From Candidatus Moraniibacteriota bacterium (GTDB lineage: Bacteria; Patescibacteriota; Minisyncoccia; Moranbacterales; GCA-2747515), in assembly GCA_027016355.1 (NCBI GenBank), contig JALWAF010000121.1:1-8231 (forward strand): a stretch of DNA of 8,231 nt, in the 5' to 3' direction. The translations under genes and the position numbers were made by a program. The notes beneath the pieces were generated by a model. That model was not told the DNA's origin, did no database searches, and worked only from the letters and a program-made list of their open reading frames with translations. Below are positions 1-7,493 of this stretch, piece after piece. Numbering within the stretch: the first letter of the stretch is position 1; the number at the start of each line of letters is the position of its first letter.

Positions 1-27
1 GTCTTTGGTTGTTCATAGCGTATTTCC

Positions 28-59
28 TACTAAAGCCACCCTGCCGGGTGGCTTTAGTA
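28..59. repeat. Perfect 14-bp inverted repeat (strong hairpin 1)
   Basis: The arms TACTAAAGCCACCC (28-41) and GGGTGGCTTTAGTA (46-59) are exact reverse complements around the 4-nt loop TGCC. Neither side is followed by a T-run (TACGG on the plus strand, GGAAA on the minus strand), so this is not a classical intrinsic terminator. The surrounding 110 nt are about half G+C, clearly richer than the AT-rich genes next door. A REP-like palindrome or a hairpin end of an IS200/IS605-type element is possible, but no transposase is visible in the window. The hairpin is certain; its nature is inference. Confidence 0.6.
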
Positions 60-84
60 TACGGCTATCGCCTTCAAACGTACA

Positions 85-101
85 CCCCAGCTATGCTGGG
101 G
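85..101. repeat. Second GC-rich hairpin, CCCCAGC / GCTGGGG
   Basis: The arms CCCCAGC (85-91) and GCTGGGG (95-101) form a 7-bp perfect stem with the 3-nt loop TAT. The plus side continues GGTTTATAG, a weak T-tract, so it could act as a poor terminator for a plus-strand gene entering from the left. It sits 25 nt after hairpin 1, and the linker is not AT-rich like the rest of the window. The two hairpins together look like a paired palindromic unit rather than two unrelated terminators. Confidence 0.5.
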
Positions 102-116
102 GTTTATAGATTAATC

Positions 117-145
117 AAAAAACCGACCTAATTGGTCGGTTTTTT
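117..145 (-). terminator. Rho-independent terminator of rpoBC (bidirectional)
   Basis: The left arm AAAAAACCGACC (117-128) and right arm GGTCGGTTTTTT (134-145) form a perfect 12-bp stem with the 5-nt loop TAATT. On the minus strand the GC-rich part of the stem is followed by six T residues, the textbook arrangement. The stem begins about 40 nt after the rpoC stop codon, so it is the natural end of the rpoBC transcript. On the plus strand the stem is followed by eight T residues (140-147), so it would also stop transcription coming from the left. Short flanks ATC (114-116) and GAT (148-150) could extend the stem past a small bulge. Confidence 0.9.
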
Positions 146-152
146 TTGATTT

Positions 153-185
153 AAATCGCGCTCAAATCCCTTGTGCGTACGATTT
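153..185 (-). other. Imperfect stem-loop across the rpoC stop region
   Basis: AAATCG (153-158) pairs with CGATTT (180-185). Directly inside it, CGC (159-161) pairs with GCG (175-177), leaving a 2-nt bulge (TA) and a 13-nt loop. The structure overlaps the rpoC stop codon (184-186) and lies just upstream of the intrinsic terminator in the transcript. No T-run follows it on the minus strand. It may be a 3'-end stabilising structure or chance pairing. Confidence 0.3.
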
Positions 186-3100
186 ATTTTTTGTCTTCTG
201 CTTTGCGGAAACCTGTTCCTGCTGGGATCAATCGTCCGATAATGACATTTTCTTTCAAGCCTCGAAGATGATCTTTCTTTCCAGAAATTGCTGCGTTTAT
301 AAGTACGCGAGCAGTTTCTTGGAATGATGCAGCTGACAAGAATGATTCAGTAGATAGGGCAACCTTTGTGATACCAAGTATCATAGATTCTCCTTCTGCT
401 ACTTCACCTTTTCCTACTTCAGCATTTGCATCATTAAATTCACTTAGTTCTACAATTTCACCAGGAATAAGAGTTGTATCTCCCGCCTCTTTAATTCTAA
501 TACGTGAGAACATTTGTCTAATAATAATCTCAATATGTTTATCATTGATTCCCTCACCCTGTGAAGCATAAATTTCTTGAATCTCACTAACAATATACCT
601 GTGAACTGCTTCCTTACCCATTGTTGCATACAATTTTTTCAAATCAATGTGACCTTCATTTAATTGTGAACCAACTGCTACAAGATCACCTTTTGCAACA
701 TTAAGTGTAGAGTTTGCTGGTACATTGTATTTCTTTTGTTTTTTCTTTTTATCATCTGTTTCAATGATAACTGTAATGGTTTTACCTCCTTCATCTTCAA
801 TTTCAATAACCTTACCATCAACTTCAGAAATAATTGCTTCACCTTTTGGTGAACGTGCCTCAAAAATTTCTTCAACACGAGGAAGACCTTGTGTAATGTC
901 ACTTCCAGCCACACCTCCAATATGGAAAGTACGCATGGTTAACTGTGTACCAGGCTCTCCAATCGCTTGAGCTGCTACAGTTCCAACTGCTTGACCCATT
1001 GCAACCAAGTTACTACGACCCAAATCCAAACCATAACATTTCTGACAAATTCCTCTAAGTGTTTTACAAGCTGTTGCTGTACGGATTTTTACCTTATCAA
1101 TTCCCGATTTATCAATTGCTGCTGCTTGTTTTTTGTTAATTAAATCACCTGACTCAGCAAGCACTTTGCCAGTTTTTGGATGCTTAATTACTCCCAATGC
1201 AGTTCGTCCCACAACACGAGAGGCAAAATCAAGTCCAATACGATCCGAATCTTCACGATATACAAATCCACCAACCCTATCACCACAATTTTCTTCAGTA
1301 ACTATTACATCTTGCGCCACATCTACCAATCTACGTGTCAAATAACCTGCTGTTGCCGTACGAAGTGCTGTATCAGCCATACCTTTACGAGCACCATGGG
1401 TTGAAATAAAATATTCCAATACATCAAGACCTTCTTTATATGAACTTCGCACTGGCAACTCTAAAGTTTCACCAGTTGCTCCAGCCATAAGACCTTTCAT
1501 ACCTGTCATCTGAACTACAACCGATTCACTACCACGAGCTTTTGAATAAACCATGGAATATACTGGACCTTCCTTATCAAGTCCATCTCGTACAACTTCC
1601 GTAATTTCATCTTTTGCCTTATTCCATACATCAATAGAACGATTTTTTCGTTCTTCTTCTGTAAGAAGTCCCATGTCGTAATTTTCTCGAACTTCTGTAA
1701 CCTTTGCTTGTGCATCTTTCAAGATTTTGGCTTTCTCTTCTGGGACTTTTAAGTCATCCATCCCCCAACTAATACCTGAACGTGTTACACTTTTAAATCC
1801 TAAATGCTTCACCCTATCAATAAACAAAGCTGTTTCATCTTGTCCAACAGTTTCAAGCATTTTTGCAACAATTCCCTTTAATTCTATTTTTGTTAATTCC
1901 TCATTAACAAATCGCATGCTTTCTGGCAAAATATCATTAAACATTGCACGTCCTGTTGAAGTTTTGTAAGTTTTTTTCTTGTATTGTAGATAAATTTCAG
2001 CATTAACATCAATGATATCGTTTTGATAAGCCAGTATTGCCTCATCAATTCCTGCAAAAATTTTACCTTCGCCTTTTGCTCCTTTTTTGATATGAGTTAA
2101 GTAATAAACTCCCAATACCAAGTCAAGTGATGGAGTAGTAATAGGATCTCCGCTAGCCGGTTTAATAAGATTCTTTGATGAAAGCATGATATTTGCAGCT
2201 TCATCACGTGCTTCTTTTGTAAGAGGTACATGAACTGCCATCTGATCGCCATCAAAGTCAGCGTTAAACGCAGCACACACCATAGGGTGTAACTGAATTG
2301 CTTTACCTTCAATAAGTACTGGCTGAAATGCCTGAATAGAAAGTCTATGAAGAGTCGGTGCACGATTTAACATTACATAATGATGTGAAATGATATCATC
2401 CAAAATCTCATATGCTTCTTCTGTTTCATTATCAACCATTTTCCCAGCTGTACGCACATTGTGTGCGTATTCACGTTCAATTAATTTATTGATAATGAAT
2501 GGTTTAAACAACTCAAGGGCCATACGTTTTGGCAGACCAGCTTGATGTAATTTTAATTGCGGACCAATTACAATTACACTACGCCCTGAATAATCAACAC
2601 GCTTACCTAATAAGTTCTGTCGGAAACGTCCCTGTTTACCCTTCAAAGAATCTGCAAGTGACCTAAGGGCTCGACGTTGTCCAGTTGAAGCTGCTACAGA
2701 TGCTTGTCCACGACGAGCGCTATTATCAAATAGTGCATCAACAGCTTCTTGTAGCATACGTTTTTCATTTCGTGTAATCACTTCTGGAGCATGTAATTCC
2801 ATCAGTTTCTTAAGGCGGTTATTTCTATTAATAATACGACGATACAAATCATTCAAATCAGAAGTTGCAAATCGCCCACCATCAAGGGCAACCATCGGAC
2901 GTAAATCAGGTGGAATAACTGGAATTGCTGTTGGTAACATCCACTCAAGTTTAATGTTTGCCTTTTTAATTCCTTGATAAAATTTAATTCGTTTGAGTAT
3001 TTTTTTCTTCGTAATTGAATCAGCTTCATCAACTTTTTGAGCTAATTCCTTTCTCATTTCGTCAACATCCATCTCAACCAAAAGTTCTCTTACAGCTTCT

Positions 3101-3759
3101 GCTCCAATACCTGCAGAAAAAACCTGTCCAAAACTAGTAGATAAGTTGAAATATTCTACTTCTGTTAGGATATTATATTTTTTCATATTCCTAAGTGCAT
3201 CACGCTTTGAGCGAAATTGTTTTTTCAATTCTTGCAGTGTCTCTTTGTCATCAGCAGCTTTTAATTCTTTCTGTTTATGTTTAAATTCACTTTCTAGATT
3301 CTCCATTGCTTGTTTACGTGCTTCTAAATCCACATCAGTAATAATATATGAAGAGAAATAGATTACTTTTTCCAAAGCTTGTGGTGAAAGTCCTAAAGCA
3401 AGACCGATTTTACTAGGAATACCTCGTAAAAACCAAATGTGAGATACTGGTACAGCTAATTTAATATGCCCCATTCTTTCACGACGAATAACTGAACGTG
3501 TTACTTCAACACCACATTTGTCACAAGTGATACCTTTATATCGAATACGTTTATATTTTCCACAATAACATTCCCAATCTTTTGAAGGACCAAAAATTCT
3601 TTCGCAAAATAAACCATCCATTTCAAATCGTTGTGTACGATAGTTAATCGTTTCTGGCTTTGTAATCTCACCGCTTGACCATTCAAGAATGTCTTCAGTT
3701 GAAGCAAGACGCAATTGAACGCTATCAAAATCGCTAACTTTTGTTATATTATTTTCCAT
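184..3759 (-). CDS. rpoC: DNA-directed RNA polymerase subunit beta'
   Basis: This 1191-aa protein is the beta' subunit, which carries the catalytic centre of RNA polymerase in the cytoplasmic core enzyme. The N-terminal zinc site is C64, C66, C79 and C82. The lid/rudder region with LDGGRFATSDLNDLYRR lies near 292-308. The invariant NADFDGDQ (499-506) supplies D501, D503 and D505, which hold the catalytic magnesium. The bridge helix with ADTALRTA lies around 785-815. The second zinc site is C825, C898, C905 and C908. The trigger loop TQLTMRTFHIGG carries M942 and H946, equivalent to E. coli M932 and H936. The protein resembles Gram-positive beta' in length and lacks the SI3 insert found after the trigger-loop helix in E. 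coli. A charged insertion of roughly 45 residues lies at about 140-196. The ATG start gives the expected N-terminus, but no Shine-Dalgarno is visible upstream. The gene follows rpoB after 69 bp and is probably cotranscribed with it. No frameshift or missing catalytic residue was seen. Confidence 0.98.
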   Translation of the reverse strand: MENNITKVSDFDSVQLRLASTEDILEWSSGEITKPETINYRTQRFEMDGLFCERIFGPSKDWECYCGKYKRIRYKGITCDKCGVEVTRSVIRRERMGHIKLAVPVSHIWFLRGIPSKIGLALGLSPQALEKVIYFSSYIITDVDLEARKQAMENLESEFKHKQKELKAADDKETLQELKKQFRSKRDALRNMKKYNILTEVEYFNLSTSFGQVFSAGIGAEAVRELLVEMDVDEMRKELAQKVDEADSITKKKILKRIKFYQGIKKANIKLEWMLPTAIPVIPPDLRPMVALDGGRFATSDLNDLYRRIINRNNRLKKLMELHAPEVITRNEKRMLQEAVDALFDNSARRGQASVAASTGQRRALRSLADSLKGKQGRFRQNLLGKRVDYSGRSVIVIGPQLKLHQAGLPKRMALELFKPFIINKLIEREYAHNVRTAGKMVDNETEEAYEILDDIISHHYVMLNRAPTLHRLSIQAFQPVLIEGKAIQLHPMVCAAFNADFDGDQMAVHVPLTKEARDEAANIMLSSKNLIKPASGDPITTPSLDLVLGVYYLTHIKKGAKGEGKIFAGIDEAILAYQNDIIDVNAEIYLQYKKKTYKTSTGRAMFNDILPESMRFVNEELTKIELKGIVAKMLETVGQDETALFIDRVKHLGFKSVTRSGISWGMDDLKVPEEKAKILKDAQAKVTEVRENYDMGLLTEEERKNRSIDVWNKAKDEITEVVRDGLDKEGPVYSMVYSKARGSESVVVQMTGMKGLMAGATGETLELPVRSSYKEGLDVLEYFISTHGARKGMADTALRTATAGYLTRRLVDVAQDVIVTEENCGDRVGGFVYREDSDRIGLDFASRVVGRTALGVIKHPKTGKVLAESGDLINKKQAAAIDKSGIDKVKIRTATACKTLRGICQKCYGLDLGRSNLVAMGQAVGTVAAQAIGEPGTQLTMRTFHIGGVAGSDITQGLPRVEEIFEARSPKGEAIISEVDGKVIEIEDEGGKTITVIIETDDKKKKQKKYNVPANSTLNVAKGDLVAVGSQLNEGHIDLKKLYATMGKEAVHRYIVSEIQEIYASQGEGINDKHIEIIIRQMFSRIRIKEAGDTTLIPGEIVELSEFNDANAEVGKGEVAEGESMILGITKVALSTESFLSAASFQETARVLINAAISGKKDHLRGLKENVIIGRLIPAGTGFRKAEDKK

Positions 3760-3795
3760 ATTTTTGACTTTAAAGTTATATTTAGATGCTTACAT

Positions 3796-3820
3796 TATCC
3801 GTTGAAATTTTCAACGTATA
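3796..3820 (-). other. Stem-loop in the rpoB-rpoC gap
   Basis: CGTTGAA (3800-3806) and TTCAACG (3810-3816) form a perfect 7-bp stem around a 3-nt loop. TAT (3796-3798) and ATA (3818-3820) extend it past one C/T mismatch. It starts about 9 nt after the rpoB stop codon and ends about 36 nt before the rpoC start. No T-run follows on the minus strand, so it should not end transcription. An mRNA processing or stability element, or control of rpoC translation, is possible but is inference. Confidence 0.4.
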
Positions 3821-3828
3821 GAGGATTA

Positions 3829-6800
3829 TTATTTTTCATCTACCTCTACATCTTTTGCATTATCTTTTTTATTTGCGTCATCACTAGACTCGACCTTTTG
3901 TCCAATGAGATTTACATTCAAACACAATCCCTTGAGTTCATTTACCAACACATGGAATGAAGCTGGAAGATTTGGGCTTTTGATTTCTTCTCCTTTGATA
4001 ATTGATTCATACGCTTTTGAACGTCCAAGCACATCATCTGATTTAATCGTAAGCATTTCTTGCAAAGTGTGTGCTGCACCATAACCTTCGAGCGCCCACA
4101 CTTCCATCTCTCCAAAACGTTGTCCACCAAATTGAGCTTTGCCCCCAAGTGGCTGCTGTGTAATGAGTGAATATGGTCCGATTGAGCGCATATGCAACTT
4201 ATCATCAACGAGGTGATTCAATTTCATAATATACATAACACCTACCGTTGACTCATTATCAAATGGTCTACCGGTCTTACCATCTATCAATCCAATCTTT
4301 CCACTCTCTGGTAATCCAGCTGATTTTAATTCTTTTTTAATATCTGCTTCGCTCACACCATCAAGTGCAGGTGTTGCTGCTGTATAACCATGTTCAAGAG
4401 CTGCCCAACCTAAATGAGTTTCCAAAATTTGTCCAATGTTCATACGACTTGCTACCCCTAATGGATTCAAAATTACATCAACTGGTGTACCATCTGGTAA
4501 ATAAGGCATATCTTCTACTGGTGCTATTCTTGAAATAACACCTTTATTTCCATGTCGTCCAGCTAACTTGTCACCTACAGCAATCTTTCTCATCTGTGCA
4601 ACTGAAATTTGAATTTGTTGACTAACCCCCGTAGGCAATCTATCACCCTCTTCCCGTGTAAAAATTTTAATATCCACTACTTTTCCATGTTCGCCATGCG
4701 GTAAATAAAGCGATGAATCTTTTACATCTCGTGATTTTTCACCAAAAATTGCTCGAAGCAACCTCTCTTCTGCGGTTAAATCTCCCTCACCCTTTGGTGT
4801 GATTTTACCTACCAAAATATCTCCAGAAGACACTTCTGCTCCAATTCGGATAATACCTGTCTCATCTAAATTTTTCAGTCTATCTTCACCAATATTTGGA
4901 ATATCTCTTGTTACTATTTCTGGTCCAAGTTTTGTATCTCGAACATCCAATTTAAAATCTTCAATATGAATTGAGCTATAACGATCATTTCTAAGAACTC
5001 TTTCAGAAACAATAATTGCATCCTCAAAGTTAAATCCTTCCCATGGCACAAAAGCTACAAGCATATTTTGTCCTAATGCAAGTTCACCATGTTCTGTTGA
5101 AGAACCATCTGCCAACAGTTGCCCTTTCTTAACTTTTTCACCTTTTTCTACACGTGGCACTTGATTCATAGAAGTAAAAGCATTTGACTTCATAAAAGTA
5201 TGTAACATGTATTCTCGTTTATATACTTTTTTCTTTGAACCTGTTGGTGCTTTTTCCTTTACAATTATTTTATTTCCATCCACTTCAATAACTTCACCAT
5301 CATTTTTTGCTATTACAGCCTGACCTGAATCAGCTGCCGCTTTATCTTCAATACCTGTTCCTACAAGTGGAGCCTCTGGTTTCACACATGACACAGCTTG
5401 ACGTTGCATGTTTGAACCCATAAGAGCACGGTTAGCATCATCGTGTTCCAAGAATGGAATGAGAGACGTTGCTACAGAAATACATTGTTTTGGTGAAACA
5501 TCAATCATATCTACACTAGTCGCTAAAACCATATCTGGTTTACCCCCAACACGAGCCTCAACCATTGTATTTATGATATTTCTGTCTTCATCTAACTTTG
5601 TACCGCCATGGGCTATTGTTTTACGATCTTCAACTGTTGCATTGACATATTCAGGTTTATCTGTAACAAACGGCACAACTGCTATTGTTTCACTTTTATC
5701 TTTTACAATTTTTTTAATATCAGCTTCTTGAAGTTTTGTGCCTTTTTTAACACCAGCAACACTCTTAGCTAAAATACGTCCAGCTAATGCTGTTTTGTTA
5801 TTATTCACTTCTTGCTTTACAGGTAAATATGGCGTTTCTAAAAATCCATACTCATTAATACGTGCATATGTTGCCAAATGACCAACAAGTCCAATGTTTG
5901 GTCCCTCTGGTGTTTCTACAGGACATATACGTCCATAATGTGATTGATGTACATCACGCACCTCAAATCCAGCACGTTCCCTAGTCAAACCACCAGGTCC
6001 AAGCGCAGATAAACGGCGTTTATGTTCCAACTCAGCCAATGGATTAACCTGATCCATAAATTGTGACAATTGAGATGAAGAGAAAAATTCTTTAATTGAA
6101 GCTGAAACTGGTCTTGAATTAATAATTTGACCAGGCACAACTGTATCAACATCACATGTACTCATTCTGTCTTTTATATTCCGTGCCATGCGAGCAAAAC
6201 CAATACGCATTTTATTTTGCACTAATTCACCAACACCTCGAACACGTCTATTGCCCAAATGGTCAATATCATCGGCAATTGCTTGAGGGTCGTTATTCAT
6301 GCGGATTATTTCTTTGATAATAAGTACAAAATCCTCAACATTTAAAACACGATTTTCTGTTGTATTTTCTCTTTCTGTTTCCAAACGTTGATTCAAACGA
6401 TATCGTCCTACAGCTCCAAAGTCATAGCGATTAAAGTCAAAAAACATCGAGTCAATCATCTGTTTTGCATTTTCTTCTGTTGCTAAATCACCTGGACGAA
6501 TTCTTTTGTAAACTTCCTTATATCCTTCACCTTGTGTCTTGGTAATATCTTTTGCAAGTGTTTCTCCGATGTGATCAGTATCAATTATTTCAACATCATC
6601 AGCAAATAATGCTCTAATCTCCTCATCGCTACCATATCCAAAAGCTCTGAGTAGTGTTGTTACTGTCAGTTTTCTTTTGCGATCAATTTTTACATAAATC
6701 ACACCATCACGATCTGTCTCAAGTTCAAGCCATGCCCCACGATTTGGAATAATTTTTGCACCAAAGAATTTTTTACCTTTGATATACTCCATTGAAAAGA

Positions 6801-7257
6801 ATACTCCCGGTGAACGTATCAACTGCGAAACAATAACACGTTCTACTCCATTTATAATAAATGTCCCACGATCAGTCATCAATGGAAACTCTCCAAAATA
6901 AATTTCTTGCTCTTTTACCTCACCTGTTTTTTTAAATACTAATTTTGCCGTTGCACGAAGCGGTGCTTCAAAAGATAAATTTTTGTCCCTTGAAGTACGC
7001 TCATCATATTTTGGTTCATCCAAGAAATAATCAGAAATAGATAACTCCATCTCTTTCCCTGCAAAATCAACAATTGGATTTACTTCATCCAATAATTCTT
7101 GCAAACCTTTTTCCATAAACCAATCATAAGAAGCCGTTTGTGCTTCAATCAGATTTGGAAGTGAAACAGCGAGTTGTTTTTTGAAAAACTTGCGTTTTGC
7201 AAGCGAAGAAGAGGCGCTGAATTTCCCCTTTATCTTCATTTGTTTATCTTCAACCAT
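3829..7257 (-). CDS. rpoB: DNA-directed RNA polymerase subunit beta
   Basis: This is the beta subunit, which forms half of the RNA polymerase active cleft with beta'. From the ATG at 7257 it has 1142 residues. Recognisable blocks in order are SQLIRSPGVFF near 144-154 and the rifampicin-pocket region SSSQLSQFMDQ onward near 393-420. RERAGFEVRDVH then follows, with CPVETPEGPNIGL near 445-457. GDKLAGRHGNKGV near 895-907 has the nucleotide-contacting lysines K897 and K905 (E. coli K1065 and K1073). The C-terminal clamp block GGKAQFGGQRFGEMEVWALE lies near 1038-1057. The protein is some 200 residues shorter than E. coli beta because the SI1 and SI2 inserts are absent. The C-terminus ends in a short acidic/lysine tail. 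An in-frame GTG 18 nt upstream (7275) would give 1148 residues, but GGGAGGT lies 6 nt before the ATG at 7257 and inside that extension, so the ATG is preferred. rpoC follows directly. Confidence 0.98.
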   Translation of the reverse strand: MVEDKQMKIKGKFSASSSLAKRKFFKKQLAVSLPNLIEAQTASYDWFMEKGLQELLDEVNPIVDFAGKEMELSISDYFLDEPKYDERTSRDKNLSFEAPLRATAKLVFKKTGEVKEQEIYFGEFPLMTDRGTFIINGVERVIVSQLIRSPGVFFSMEYIKGKKFFGAKIIPNRGAWLELETDRDGVIYVKIDRKRKLTVTTLLRAFGYGSDEEIRALFADDVEIIDTDHIGETLAKDITKTQGEGYKEVYKRIRPGDLATEENAKQMIDSMFFDFNRYDFGAVGRYRLNQRLETERENTTENRVLNVEDFVLIIKEIIRMNNDPQAIADDIDHLGNRRVRGVGELVQNKMRIGFARMARNIKDRMSTCDVDTVVPGQIINSRPVSASIKEFFSSSQLSQFMDQVNPLAELEHKRRLSALGPGGLTRERAGFEVRDVHQSHYGRICPVETPEGPNIGLVGHLATYARINEYGFLETPYLPVKQEVNNNKTALAGRILAKSVAGVKKGTKLQEADIKKIVKDKSETIAVVPFVTDKPEYVNATVEDRKTIAHGGTKLDEDRNIINTMVEARVGGKPDMVLATSVDMIDVSPKQCISVATSLIPFLEHDDANRALMGSNMQRQAVSCVKPEAPLVGTGIEDKAAADSGQAVIAKNDGEVIEVDGNKIIVKEKAPTGSKKKVYKREYMLHTFMKSNAFTSMNQVPRVEKGEKVKKGQLLADGSSTEHGELALGQNMLVAFVPWEGFNFEDAIIVSERVLRNDRYSSIHIEDFKLDVRDTKLGPEIVTRDIPNIGEDRLKNLDETGIIRIGAEVSSGDILVGKITPKGEGDLTAEERLLRAIFGEKSRDVKDSSLYLPHGEHGKVVDIKIFTREEGDRLPTGVSQQIQISVAQMRKIAVGDKLAGRHGNKGVISRIAPVEDMPYLPDGTPVDVILNPLGVASRMNIGQILETHLGWAALEHGYTAATPALDGVSEADIKKELKSAGLPESGKIGLIDGKTGRPFDNESTVGVMYIMKLNHLVDDKLHMRSIGPYSLITQQPLGGKAQFGGQRFGEMEVWALEGYGAAHTLQEMLTIKSDDVLGRSKAYESIIKGEEIKSPNLPASFHVLVNELKGLCLNVNLIGQKVESSDDANKKDNAKDVEVDEK

Positions 7258-7263
7258 AAAAAG

Positions 7264-7270
7264 ACCTCCC
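7264..7270 (-). promoter_or_regulatory. Strong Shine-Dalgarno that sets the rpoB start
   Basis: On the minus strand GGGAGGT ends 6 nt before the ATG at 7257, an ideal ribosome-binding-site distance. It falls inside the longer reading frame that begins at the GTG at 7275, which argues that the GTG is not the real start. By contrast, rpoC has nothing comparable upstream of its ATG. Confidence 0.88.
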
Positions 7271-7283
7271 ACCACACGATACC

Positions 7284-7316
7284 TTCAAGCTTTGTTTAAT
7301 ATCTTGAAAGCTTGAA
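7284..7316 (-). promoter_or_regulatory. Stem-loop in the rpoB leader, next to the ribosome binding site
   Basis: TTCAAGCTTT (7284-7293) and AAAGCTTGAA (7307-7316) are perfect 10-bp complements around a 13-nt loop. In the transcript the hairpin ends about 13 nt before the Shine-Dalgarno. CTTGAA occurs twice on the plus strand (7303-7308 and 7311-7316), so the left arm has two partners and two mutually exclusive pairings can be drawn. No T-run follows, so it is not an ordinary terminator. A role in rpoB mRNA stability or translational control is plausible but unproven. Confidence 0.45.
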
Positions 7317-7464
7317 TTATACCTTACTGATGGAGTTTTTAGAATGATTACTATTTAATTGTCGCACAAAATTGTCCGATGCTGCATCCAAACTTGACAC
7401 GCAACCCCCTGTTTAAATAACAGAAAATCCGCATCATTAAAGTGGATTATTTTCAGTACATGGA

Positions 7465-7493
7465 ATGATAACAGATGATAAACATTTTGTCAA
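7465..7493 (-). promoter_or_regulatory. Sigma-70-type promoter of rpoBC
   Basis: On the minus strand the -35 hexamer is a perfect TTGACA (7493-7488). A 17-bp spacer follows (7487-7471), then the -10 TATCAT (7470-7465), which matches TATAAT at five of six positions. Transcription would start near 7458, giving a leader of about 200 nt before rpoB. This is the best promoter match in the window, it points at rpoB, and it lies after the sortase stop codon. That supports separate transcription of rpoBC. Confidence 0.8.

Noticed and set aside
2..131. Two plus-strand frames stay open from the left edge through the hairpins (stops at 107-109 and 129-131).
   Set aside because: The translations show no recognisable domain and run through two strong palindromes and part of the terminator. 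Short open frames in GC-richer DNA are expected by chance. The true left neighbour cannot be seen.
5408..5731. A 107-codon plus-strand frame inside rpoB, and similar shorter frames antisense to rpoB and rpoC.
   Set aside because: They lie fully inside conserved polymerase coding sequence, show no domain and have no supporting ribosome binding site. They are by-products of the coding sequence on the other strand.
7394..7422. A perfect TTGACA on the plus strand at 7394-7399.
   Set aside because: There is no acceptable -10 at 16-18 bp, and no plus-strand gene lies downstream; it would point into the sortase gene in antisense.
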